From Bacteroidota bacterium (lineage in GTDB: Bacteria; Bacteroidota; Bacteroidia; Flavobacteriales; Flavobacteriaceae), in NCBI GenBank assembly GCA_023437485.1, contig JAEZGB010000091.1, forward strand, positions 1 through 33,683: DNA of 33,683 nucleotides, given 5' to 3'. The stretch's first letter is position 1. Each line of letters opens with the position of its first letter. This document shows positions 8,082 to 15,261 of the stretch, piece by piece. Below the pieces are notes generated by a model. It was given only the letters and a program-made list of their open reading frames with translations, did no database searches and was not told the DNA's origin. Both the position numbers and the translations under genes were made by a program.

Positions 8082-9320
8082 CTAAAGGTCAAACTGCTTA
8101 ATTTTGCGGTAAAGCGTACGCTCGGAAATTCCAAGTTGGTCAGCCGCTGCCTTGCGTTTGCCCTTGTTTTTTTCCAAAGCCTTTTTGATCATCTCAATTT
8201 CTTTTTGTTCCAGCTTCAGGATTTCTTCTTCCTCTTCCTCAATGGTTTCGGCGTCCAGGTAATCTTGTGGTGGCTGGTATGGCGTTTTGTGCGCCTGAGG
8301 AATGATCTCGTGCTCGCGCTCAAATTCAAAATCGCCTGCCGAAGGCCCGTAAATCTTGTTGATCAGATGTTGGCTGCTTTCCCGGACCTTGCCATTTTGC
8401 AATAATTCCAAAGTCAGGTTCTTGAGATCGTTGATGTCGCTCCGCATGTCAAAAAGCACTTTGTAAAGGATCTCGCGTTCGGTGGAAAAATCACCCGACT
8501 GCTTTGAATCCTTTACCACAAGCGGAAGGTTGGTGCCTTCAACCGGAAGGTAGGATTGAATGGTCTGCAGCGAAATTTCGCGTTGGGTTTCCAGTACCGA
8601 TATCTGTTCGGCCACATTGCGCAACTGTCGGATATTGCCGCTCCAACGGTATTTTTGAAGGAAGTCCACGGCAGCTTCGCTCAGGCGGATGGCGGGCATC
8701 TTGTACTTTTGGGCAAAGTCGGCGGCAAATTTGCGGAACAGTAGATGGATGTCGTCCTTTCGATCGCGCAGCGGCGGCAACATGATCTCGACGGTACTCA
8801 GGCGATAATACAAATCTTCGCGGAATTTTCCTTTTTGGATCGCGTCGAACATATTGACGTTTGTCGCTGCCACGATTCGTACATTGGTCTTTTGAACCTG
8901 CGACGAACCTACTTTGATAAACTCCCCGTTTTCAAGAACGCGCAACAGCCTTACCTGGGTGGTGAGCGGAAGTTCGCCCACTTCGTCAAGGAAGATGGTG
9001 CCTCCGTCAGCCACTTCAAAATAGCCTTCACGCGAGCCGGTAGCTCCTGTAAAGGATCCTTTTTCATGCCCGAAAAGTTCACTGTCAATAGTGCCCTCGG
9101 GGATGGCGCCGCAGTTTACTGCGATATATTTGCCGTGCTTGCGGTGTGAAAGTGCATGGATGATGCGCGGAATGCTTTCCTTGCCCACGCCGCTTTCCCC
9201 GGTCACCAAAACCGAAATATCGGTCGGGGCCACCTGGATCGCCTTCTCTATAGCGCGGTTGAGCTTGGGATCATTTCCGATGATCTCAAAACGTTGTTTT
9301 ATGGCTTGTACGGTTTCCAT
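8082..9320 (-). CDS. Sigma-54-interacting AAA+ transcriptional regulator without receiver domain
   Basis: I choose the ATG at 9320 (412 residues). A frame continues to 9428, but its extra 36 residues are encoded by the tandem heptad repeat and look non-coding. The AAA+ domain spans about residues 12-250: Walker A GESGVGKE (41-48), the sigma-54 contact loop GSFTGA (88-93; consensus GAFTGA), Walker B GGTIFLDEVGE (106-116), and the arginine region RLRD/ PPLRDRKDD. The C terminus is a Fis-type helix-turn-helix (KALEKNKGKRKAAADQLGISERTLYRKIKQF). There is no receiver, GAF or PAS domain, so activity is not controlled by phosphorylation of this protein itself. It heads the lptE-TPR-secG unit. Its target promoters are unknown. 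Confidence 0.93.
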   Translation of the reverse strand: METVQAIKQRFEIIGNDPKLNRAIEKAIQVAPTDISVLVTGESGVGKESIPRIIHALSHRKHGKYIAVNCGAIPEGTIDSELFGHEKGSFTGATGSREGYFEVADGGTIFLDEVGELPLTTQVRLLRVLENGEFIKVGSSQVQKTNVRIVAATNVNMFDAIQKGKFREDLYYRLSTVEIMLPPLRDRKDDIHLLFRKFAADFAQKYKMPAIRLSEAAVDFLQKYRWSGNIRQLRNVAEQISVLETQREISLQTIQSYLPVEGTNLPLVVKDSKQSGDFSTEREILYKVLFDMRSDINDLKNLTLELLQNGKVRESSQHLINKIYGPSAGDFEFEREHEIIPQAHKTPYQPPQDYLDAETIEEEEEEILKLEQKEIEMIKKALEKNKGKRKAAADQLGISERTLYRKIKQFDL

Positions 9321-9358
9321 ATTGTCAAATGTCAAATGTCGAATGTCGAATGTCGAAC
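9321..9358. repeat. Tandem heptamer repeat ATTYGAC immediately before the regulator ATG
   Basis: Read on the minus strand, the 38 bases before the ATG are GTTCGAC, ATTCGAC, ATTCGAC, ATTTGAC, ATTTGAC, then AAT. That is five heptads differing only by a T/C change and one edge substitution. The array replaces the usual leader of the regulator gene. A unit of seven is not a multiple of three. Confidence 0.85.
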
Positions 9359-9434
9359 GACGGTTGTAAGGGGAATTTACGGTATAATGTTGCCTATCAG
9401 AAAAGGCTTTATTACTCGGCGCGACCATACCTTC

Positions 9435-9532
9435 ATTTAACTTCGCTGTCGCTGCGTTTTGTTCAGCTTCGCCTCGGGTCCTAATTTAACTTCGCTCTCG
9501 CTCCGTTCTGTTCGGCTTCGCCTCGGGTCCTA
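9435..9532. repeat. Two 49-bp tandem repeat units
   Basis: Units 9435-9483 and 9484-9532 are directly adjacent, each 49 bp, starting ATTTAACTTCGCT and ending CTTCGCCTCGGGTCCTA. By eye they differ at 4 of 49 positions. A third, truncated unit follows at 9541-9560 (ATTTATCTTCGCTCCGTTCG). All reading frames here are non-coding on the plus strand. The 338-bp gap 9321-9658 is otherwise made of the heptads, T/C-rich AAATCTTCAAATTTTC words (about 9587-9608) and the inverted copy at 9615-9651. Confidence 0.88.
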
Positions 9533-9614
9533 ATTTCCTAATTTATCTTCGCTCCGTTCGTTCATCCTTAAGGTCCGAGTCCTCATTTTCAAATCTTCAA
9601 ATTTTCAAACCTTC

Positions 9615-9651
9615 ACCCGAGCCCGCAGGGCGAACTGAGCGTAAGCTAAAT
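9615..9651. repeat. Degenerate inverted copy of the 49-bp repeat
   Basis: The words ACCCGAG (9615-9621), CGAAC (9631-9635), GAGCG (9637-9641) and AAGCTAAAT (9643-9651) occur in the same order as in the reverse complement of the 49-bp unit (ACCCGAG, CGAAC, GAGCG, AAGTTAAAT) with a shortened middle. The two orientations could pair as a long imperfect hairpin between miaB and the regulator. Confidence 0.6.
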
Positions 9652-9658
9652 CTTCTAA

Positions 9659-11107
9659 TCAATTCATATCCGAGTATCCAATCGCCCGTCCAATCAGCGT
9701 CCCGCTCGTGCAGTTCGTGATTTCGACATTGACGAAATCGCCCACCTTGTAATTTTCCCTTGGAAACACAACGGTCACATTTTGCGAGTTACGGCCCGAA
9801 AGGTCATTGGGCGATTTCTTTGACGGTTTTTCAATGAGTACTTCGACCACTTTGCCCAGGTATTCACGGCTGCGGAACAGCGAATGTTCGCGTTGCAGGT
9901 TGACGATCTCGGTCAGGCGCCGAAGCTTGGTTGCTTCAGGGACGTCGTCTTCCATTTTGCGCGCGGCAAGGGTTCCGGGCCTTTCTGAATAAGCGTACAT
10001 ATAACCGAAGTCATATTTCACATACTCCATCAGGCTCAATGAATCCCGGTGATCTTCTTCAGTCTCGGTAGGAAAACCTGCAATCATGTCCTGGGTAATC
10101 GCGCAGCCCGGGATAATGCTGTATATTTTGTCGATGAGCGCCATGTATTCGGCGCGGGTGTGCTGGCGGTTCATTTCCCGGAGCATCCGGTCGCTGCCCG
10201 ATTGCACCGGAAGGTGTATGTGCTTGCAAATGTTCGGGTATTTGGCAATTACATGCAGAACGCTCTCGTGCATGTCCTGCGGGTTCGAGGTTGAGAACCG
10301 GATGCGCATCCTCGGAAATGCGACGGCCACCATCTCCAGCAGTTGGTCAAATTTTACCGCCGTGGCCTGTTGCATCGGCGAAGCTTTGCCAAAATCCTTC
10401 TTGAGGCCGCCACCGTACCAAAGATAACTGTCCACGTTTTGGCCCAGCAGGGTCACCTCGCGGAAGCCCTTGTCATGCAGCGCGCCGATCTCATCCATGA
10501 TGCTTTGCGGCTCCCGGCTGCGTTCGCGCCCGCGTGTGAAAGGCACCACGCAAAAAGTGCACATGTTGTCACAACCCCTGGTAATGGAAACAAATGCCGA
10601 AATTCCGTTGCTTTGCAGCCGCACGGGCGAAATGTCGCCGTAGGTCTCGTCTTTGGAAAGGATTACATTGATGGCGTCTTTCCCGGCTTCAACTTCCTGA
10701 AGAAGGTTTGGCAGGTCTTTGTAAGCATCGGGCCCCACAACCAGATCGACGATTTTTTCCTCGTCAAGAAATTTTTCCTTCAGGCGCTCTGCCATGCACC
10801 CCAGCACGCCAACTTTCATGTTCGGGTTCAGCCGCCTTTTCACCGACTGGTACTGTTCCAACCGGTTGCGCACGGTCTGTTCGGCCTTGTCGCGAATGGA
10901 ACAGGTATTCACCAGGACCAGGTCGGCATCTTCAAGCCGGGTAGTGGTGTTGTAACCATTGCCTGCCAGGATCGAGGCCACGACCTCGCTGTCAGAGAAA
11001 TTCATCGCACAGCCGTAACTTTCGATAAACAGTTTTTTGGTATTGTCAGGTTGTTGTTCCAGGACAAGGGTTTCGCCCTGTTTGGACTCTTCTATAATCT
11101 TTTCCAT
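9659..11107 (-). CDS. miaB: tRNA-2-methylthio-N6-dimethylallyladenosine synthase MiaB
   Basis: The 482-residue protein has the three MiaB domains in order. The N-terminal MTTase domain carries Cys33 (ESYGCAMN), Cys69 (VNTCSIR) and Cys104 (LGCMAER), ligands of the auxiliary 4Fe-4S cluster. The radical SAM domain has CDNMCTFC with Cys179, Cys183 and Cys186 for the SAM-binding cluster, followed by VPFTRGRERSR and LLGQNVDSY. A C-terminal TRAM domain ends the protein (about residues 410-478). The enzyme adds the methylthio group to i6A37 in tRNA. The ATG at 11107 has a good promoter upstream. The gene ends exactly where the intergenic repeat block begins. Confidence 0.97.
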   Translation of the reverse strand: MEKIIEESKQGETLVLEQQPDNTKKLFIESYGCAMNFSDSEVVASILAGNGYNTTTRLEDADLVLVNTCSIRDKAEQTVRNRLEQYQSVKRRLNPNMKVGVLGCMAERLKEKFLDEEKIVDLVVGPDAYKDLPNLLQEVEAGKDAINVILSKDETYGDISPVRLQSNGISAFVSITRGCDNMCTFCVVPFTRGRERSREPQSIMDEIGALHDKGFREVTLLGQNVDSYLWYGGGLKKDFGKASPMQQATAVKFDQLLEMVAVAFPRMRIRFSTSNPQDMHESVLHVIAKYPNICKHIHLPVQSGSDRMLREMNRQHTRAEYMALIDKIYSIIPGCAITQDMIAGFPTETEEDHRDSLSLMEYVKYDFGYMYAYSERPGTLAARKMEDDVPEATKLRRLTEIVNLQREHSLFRSREYLGKVVEVLIEKPSKKSPNDLSGRNSQNVTVVFPRENYKVGDFVNVEITNCTSGTLIGRAIGYSDMN

Positions 11108-11125
11108 AGACGCTTATTGCGGGGT

Positions 11126-11157
11126 CAAATATACATACAAATGGACAATCGTGACAA
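11126..11157 (-). promoter_or_regulatory. Candidate promoter of miaB
   Basis: On the minus strand a TTG (11157-11155) is followed after 21 bp by TATATTTG (11133-11126), a perfect TAnnTTTG -7 box of Bacteroidota. The start codon is at 11107, giving a leader of about 12-15 nt. Confidence 0.6.
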
Positions 11158-11252
11158 GATGGCAGATTAAGTTTAACAGTGTATGGCCGGTTATGGAGCC
11201 CGGCAATTCCCACTGAAATGGTAAAGAAACCCCCGAATTTAAATTTTTGCTC

Positions 11253-11260
11253 TACTTTTG
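11253..11260 (+). promoter_or_regulatory. Candidate -7 box of topA
   Basis: TACTTTTG matches TAnnTTTG perfectly and lies 54 bp before the topA ATG. I do not see a clear TTTG about 20 bp upstream, so only the -7 half is supported. Confidence 0.5.
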
Positions 11261-11314
11261 CCGCAAACAGGGGCGGGCATTTTCCCCCTTGAAACTCCAA
11301 AACTTTAAATCCTA

Positions 11315-13873
11315 ATGGCAAAGAATCTGGTTATAGTCGAGTCTCCCGCAAAGGCCAAGACCATCGGCAAATTCCTGGGCACAGAGTTCCAGGTTGAGTC
11401 CAGTTATGGCCACATCGCTGACTTACCTTCAAAGGAAATCGGGGTGGATGTGGAAAACGGCTTTAAACCAAAATATGAAGTGTCACCTGATAAGAAGGCA
11501 CTGGTAAAAAAGCTCCGCGACCTTTCCAAAAAAGCCGACATGGTTTGGCTGGCGAGTGATGAAGACCGCGAAGGTGAGGCCATTTCCTGGCACCTGAGCG
11601 AAGAGCTTAAACTTGACCAAAAAAAGACGCGCCGGATCGTGTTTCACGAGATCACAAAATCGGCGATCCAGAAAGCGATTGAAAATCCCCGCGATATCAA
11701 TTATGACCTGGTCAATGCCCAGCAGGCCCGCCGCGTGCTGGACAGACTTGTGGGATATGAACTCTCGCCTGTTTTATGGCGCAAGGTCAAAGGCGGCCTG
11801 TCGGCAGGGCGCGTGCAATCGGTGGCCGTAAGGCTCATTGTGGAGCGCGAACGCGAAATCAGGGAATTTACGCCGGTGGCAAGTTTTTCCATCACCGCCG
11901 AATTTATCAATGAAGCCGGCAAGTCATTCAAAGCGAAGCTCGGGCGCAGCTTTAGCACTAAAAAGGAGGCCGAGGATTTCCTTCGCGCCAGCCTGGGCGC
12001 AAATTACAAGGTAGCCGATCTGGAAACCAAACCGGTTCGCAAATCGCCTGCCCCGCCTTTCACCACTTCAACACTGCAACAGGAAGCGGCCCGCAAGCTC
12101 TACTTTCCGGTAGGCATCACCATGCAAATCGCCCAACGGCTCTATGAAGCCGGGCACATTACATATATGAGGACCGACAGTGTCAACCTCTCGCAGGAAG
12201 CCATGGGCGCCGCGCAGGAAGAGATTACAAGGTCTTACGGCAAGGAATTTTCCAAGCCGCGCAATTTTGCCAATAAGAGCAAAGGCGCTCAGGAGGCCCA
12301 CGAAGCGATTCGGCCGACTGATATGTCAAAACACAAAATTGCTTTGGAGCGCGATCAGGCCAGGCTGTATGAACTGATCTGGAAGCGAACCTTGGCCAGC
12401 CAAATGTCGGATGCGCAATTGGAACGCACCAATGTTAAGATTGAATCTGATCGGCATGCGGAACAATTCCAGGCTACGGGCGAGGTTTTGCAGTTTGAAG
12501 GTTTCCTGAAAGTATATCTGGAAGGGAATGACGACGACGATGAAGAACAGGAGGGAATGTTGCCCGCGCTGCGCACCGGTGAAAAGCTTGACGGCAAATC
12601 ATTGGTGGCCACCGAGCGTTATTCAAGGCCCGCCGCCCGCTATACCGAAGCGTCGCTGGTCAAGAAACTTGAGGAACTGGGCATCGGGCGTCCTTCGACT
12701 TATGCTCCCACCATCTCAACGATAATCTCCAGGAATTATGTCGAGAAAGGTACCCTGGAAGGCCAGGAGCGCGAATATGTCCAGCTGACTTTGGCCAATG
12801 ACAAACTTTCAGAGAAAGTGTTGAAGGAAAACGCGGGTTCCGATAAGGGGAAACTGGTACCGACAGACATTGGGATGATCGTAACCGACTTTTTGGTCAA
12901 AAACTTCGGAAGTATACTGGATTATAACTTTACCGCCAAGGTAGAGCAGGATTTTGACGAGATCGCCGAAGGCAACGTCGATTGGGCGAACATGATGAAC
13001 GATTTCTATACCCGGTTCCATCCGCAGGTCAAGGAAGTCGAGGCCAACGCCGAACGCGAAAGCGGCGAGCGGATCCTGGGAGTCCATCCAAAATCAGGGC
13101 GCCAGGTGAGCGTGCGGCTGGGCAAGTTCGGGCCCATCGCGCAAATTGGCGAGGCCGATGACCAGGAAAAGCAGTTTGCCAGTCTGAGGAACGATCAGAA
13201 CATCGCCACCATTACCCTTGACGAAGCATTGGACCTGTTCCTTTTGCCAAAGGCGCTGGGCACTTTTGAAGGCGAAGAGGTGGAAGTGAACAACGGGCGT
13301 TTTGGGCCGTACGTGCGTTTTGGCAAAATGTTCATCTCGCTGCCCAAAGGTGAAGAGCCGCTGGATGTGAACCTGGACCGGGCCATTGAACTCATCCGCG
13401 AGAAGCAGCAGGCCGACGCCCCGATTGCTACATATAAAGGAGAACCCGTACAAAAGGGGACAGGACGGTTCGGGCCGTTCATCAAATGGAACGGCATCTT
13501 CATCAATGTTTCCAAAAAGTATGATTTTGATCGGTTGTCGCAATCGGACATAATTGAACTGATCGAGGACAAGCTGCAAAAGAACATTGAAAAGGTAATC
13601 CACAATTGGGAAGATGAAGGTATCGTGGTGGAAAAAGGCCGATGGGGCCGGGCTGTGATATTGAAAGGAAAAACCAAGATTGAATTGCCACGCGAGGTGG
13701 ATGCGGCAAAGCTCACCCTTGAAGAGGTGCAGGCAATGATTGCCGAAAAAGCCCCGGCACGCAAATCCCCGGCAAAAAAGAGTGCCGAAAAGAAACCTGC
13801 TGCAAAGAAACCTGCGTCGGCTACAAAGTCCAAGACAACGGCCAAGGCCAGGCCCGCGGCCAAAAAGAAGTAA
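11315..13873 (+). CDS. topA: DNA topoisomerase I (type IA)
   Basis: The 852-residue enzyme starts with the Toprim domain (MAKNLVIVESPAKAKTIGKFLG; acidic triad region ASDEDREGEAISWHL near residue 90). The catalytic tyrosine is Tyr284 in HITYMRTDSVNLS. It relaxes negatively supercoiled DNA. The zinc ribbons of the E. coli enzyme are absent; instead there are four glycine-rich modules (RLGKFGPIAQIG, NNGRFGPYVRFG, TGRFGPFIKWNG, KGRWGRAVILKG). The last 40 residues are Lys/Ala/Pro repeats (AKKSAEKKPAAKKPA). I find no cysteine in the translated protein. It is followed after 6 bp by the arginase-fold gene, so the two are probably co-transcribed. Confidence 0.97.
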   Translation: MAKNLVIVESPAKAKTIGKFLGTEFQVESSYGHIADLPSKEIGVDVENGFKPKYEVSPDKKALVKKLRDLSKKADMVWLASDEDREGEAISWHLSEELKLDQKKTRRIVFHEITKSAIQKAIENPRDINYDLVNAQQARRVLDRLVGYELSPVLWRKVKGGLSAGRVQSVAVRLIVEREREIREFTPVASFSITAEFINEAGKSFKAKLGRSFSTKKEAEDFLRASLGANYKVADLETKPVRKSPAPPFTTSTLQQEAARKLYFPVGITMQIAQRLYEAGHITYMRTDSVNLSQEAMGAAQEEITRSYGKEFSKPRNFANKSKGAQEAHEAIRPTDMSKHKIALERDQARLYELIWKRTLASQMSDAQLERTNVKIESDRHAEQFQATGEVLQFEGFLKVYLEGNDDDDEEQEGMLPALRTGEKLDGKSLVATERYSRPAARYTEASLVKKLEELGIGRPSTYAPTISTIISRNYVEKGTLEGQEREYVQLTLANDKLSEKVLKENAGSDKGKLVPTDIGMIVTDFLVKNFGSILDYNFTAKVEQDFDEIAEGNVDWANMMNDFYTRFHPQVKEVEANAERESGERILGVHPKSGRQVSVRLGKFGPIAQIGEADDQEKQFASLRNDQNIATITLDEALDLFLLPKALGTFEGEEVEVNNGRFGPYVRFGKMFISLPKGEEPLDVNLDRAIELIREKQQADAPIATYKGEPVQKGTGRFGPFIKWNGIFINVSKKYDFDRLSQSDIIELIEDKLQKNIEKVIHNWEDEGIVVEKGRWGRAVILKGKTKIELPREVDAAKLTLEEVQAMIAEKAPARKSPAKKSAEKKPAAKKPASATKSKTTAKARPAAKKK

Positions 13874-13879
13874 TATATT

Positions 13880-15028
13880 ATGGTATTCGATTTCCTGCAA
13901 CCCGTATCGCGTGAGCTGGTGGAATATATCCGGAGCCTTTCGCCACAACAGCTTGGGCACAAAACCGCTTTCCATACGCACGAGGACTTTCCTGAGATAT
14001 CTCAAGCGCGGATTGCCGTAATCGGCGTGCTCGAGAATCGCGGAACGCCTGGTTCCCGGCCTGTAAACCTGGACCCGTTTCGTGAAGCCTTCTATTCCCT
14101 GTATCCCGGTAACTGGCATACAAGGATTATGGACCTGGGCGACATCGAACCGGGAAATTCGCTTGCCGACACCTCTTATGCGGTTCGGGAAGTAGTGGCC
14201 GCGCTGATGAAGAAAAACATCATTCCGATTGTTTTGGGCGGATCTCAGGAACTCACCTACGCGCTGTACCGGGCGTATGATCAGTTGGAGCAGATGGTAA
14301 ACCTGGTATGTATTGACAGCCGTTTTGACTTTGGCCGCGAACAGGACGGACTTTCGGCCAATTCATACCTGACCCGCATTATTGCCGACGAGCCCAACAA
14401 CCTGTTCAATTATAGCAATGTCGGTTACCAAACCTATTATAATTCGCAGGAAGAAATTGACCTGATAGAGAAATTATACTTCGACGCTTTCCGCCTGGGC
14501 GAGGTGACGGCCAATGTTTCCATAGCCGAGCCGGTGTTCCGCGATGCCGACTTAATTAGTTTGGATTTAACATCGGTAAAAAGTTCCGATTCGGGAAATT
14601 TGGCTACATTTACTCCTAACGGCTTCTCTGGTAAGGAGATATGCGCCCTTGCACGTTATGCGGGAATCAGTGACCGGACGTCGCTTTTTGGGGTTTTCAA
14701 TCATGAGAGTTCCCGCAATGAGGCGGCGTTGATGGCGCAGGTAGTGTGGTATTTTATTGAAGGAGCAAATTACCGTTCCAACGAATATCCTTTCGGTAGC
14801 CGTGAACAGTACACCAAGTATATTGTTCCGACTGAAGACGAAGAACTGGTATTCTACAAAAGCGATAGGACTGACCGGTGGTGGATTGAAATCCCGTTTG
14901 TTCCGTCACGTAATAATAAACTGAAAAAAAATACGTTGTTACCATGTTCTTATGAGGAGTATTTAACCGCCTGCAACCAGGAACTGCCCGAGAGGTGGTG
15001 GAAGGCCCAAAGACGGAATTCCCTCTAA
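13880..15028 (+). CDS. Arginase/formimidoylglutamase-fold protein with degenerate metal site
   Basis: The 382-residue protein follows the ureohydrolase fold (arginase, agmatinase, formimidoylglutamase): RIAVIGVLENRGTPGSRPVNLDPFREAFYSL, then VLGGSQELTYALYRAYD (119-134), LVCIDSRFDF (142-151) and ISLDLTSVKSSDSG (226-239). In active enzymes these three places read GGDH, DAHxD and SxDxDxxDP. Here the metal ligands appear as Gln123 (or Ser122) for His, Asp146/Arg148/Asp150 for Asp/His/Asp, and Asp229/Thr231 for Asp/Asp, so three of six ligands are lost. Ureohydrolase activity is therefore doubtful despite the usual database name. About 80 extra C-terminal residues (WWIEIPFVPSRNNKLKKNTLLPCSYEEYLTACN) go beyond the family core. 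It lies between topA (6 bp) and gldK (233 bp). Confidence 0.85.
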   Translation: MVFDFLQPVSRELVEYIRSLSPQQLGHKTAFHTHEDFPEISQARIAVIGVLENRGTPGSRPVNLDPFREAFYSLYPGNWHTRIMDLGDIEPGNSLADTSYAVREVVAALMKKNIIPIVLGGSQELTYALYRAYDQLEQMVNLVCIDSRFDFGREQDGLSANSYLTRIIADEPNNLFNYSNVGYQTYYNSQEEIDLIEKLYFDAFRLGEVTANVSIAEPVFRDADLISLDLTSVKSSDSGNLATFTPNGFSGKEICALARYAGISDRTSLFGVFNHESSRNEAALMAQVVWYFIEGANYRSNEYPFGSREQYTKYIVPTEDEELVFYKSDRTDRWWIEIPFVPSRNNKLKKNTLLPCSYEEYLTACNQELPERWWKAQRRNSL

Positions 15029-15090
15029 TTACAAACGAATTAAACAGCGCTGATATTGAGCTATAATTCCTACAAAAACACACTTTTTGT

Positions 15091-15122
15091 GCATTTTATC
15101 GGTGAATTTTGCATTTTATCGG
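15091..15122. repeat. Two direct repeats GCATTTTATCGG, 20 bp apart, upstream of gldK
   Basis: GCATTTTATCGG occurs at 15091-15102 and again at 15111-15122, a start-to-start distance of exactly 20 bp, close to two helical turns. Both copies are preceded by T (TGCATTTTATCGG). They sit just upstream of the promoter box at 15154-15161, where an activator would bind. The rest of 15029-15261 is AT-rich with no ORF. Confidence 0.7.
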
Positions 15123-15153
15123 CAAAAAATTTTTTTCATTCCGATGGAGAATC

Positions 15154-15161
15154 TACATTTG
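15154..15161 (+). promoter_or_regulatory. Candidate -7 box of the gldKLMN operon
   Basis: TACATTTG is a perfect TAnnTTTG box. A T-rich stretch (15130-15136) lies about 17-20 bp upstream as a weak -33 element. Transcription starting near 15167 would leave a leader of about 95 nt before the gldK ATG at 15262. Confidence 0.55.
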
Positions 15162-15261
15162 GACGTGGAAATTTATTTTTTATTATTAATTGCATTTTTG
15201 AAAAATAATGGATAGGTTTACGCCCTTAAAATTTAGAACAGAATACATAACCCAAATTGAT

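Noticed and set aside
9321..9428. N-terminal extension of the AAA+ regulator to 9428
   Set aside because: The extra 36 residues are encoded by the heptad repeat and other non-coding sequence; the conserved protein starts at METVQAIKQRF.
10343..11170. 275-codon plus-strand frame opposite miaB
   Set aside because: Shadow of miaB; no family motif and it would run over the miaB promoter.
13094..14119. Long open frame (341 codons) on the minus strand opposite topA and the arginase-fold gene
   Set aside because: It lies opposite conserved coding sequence in a codon-biased region, has no recognisable domain, and spans two well-supported genes.
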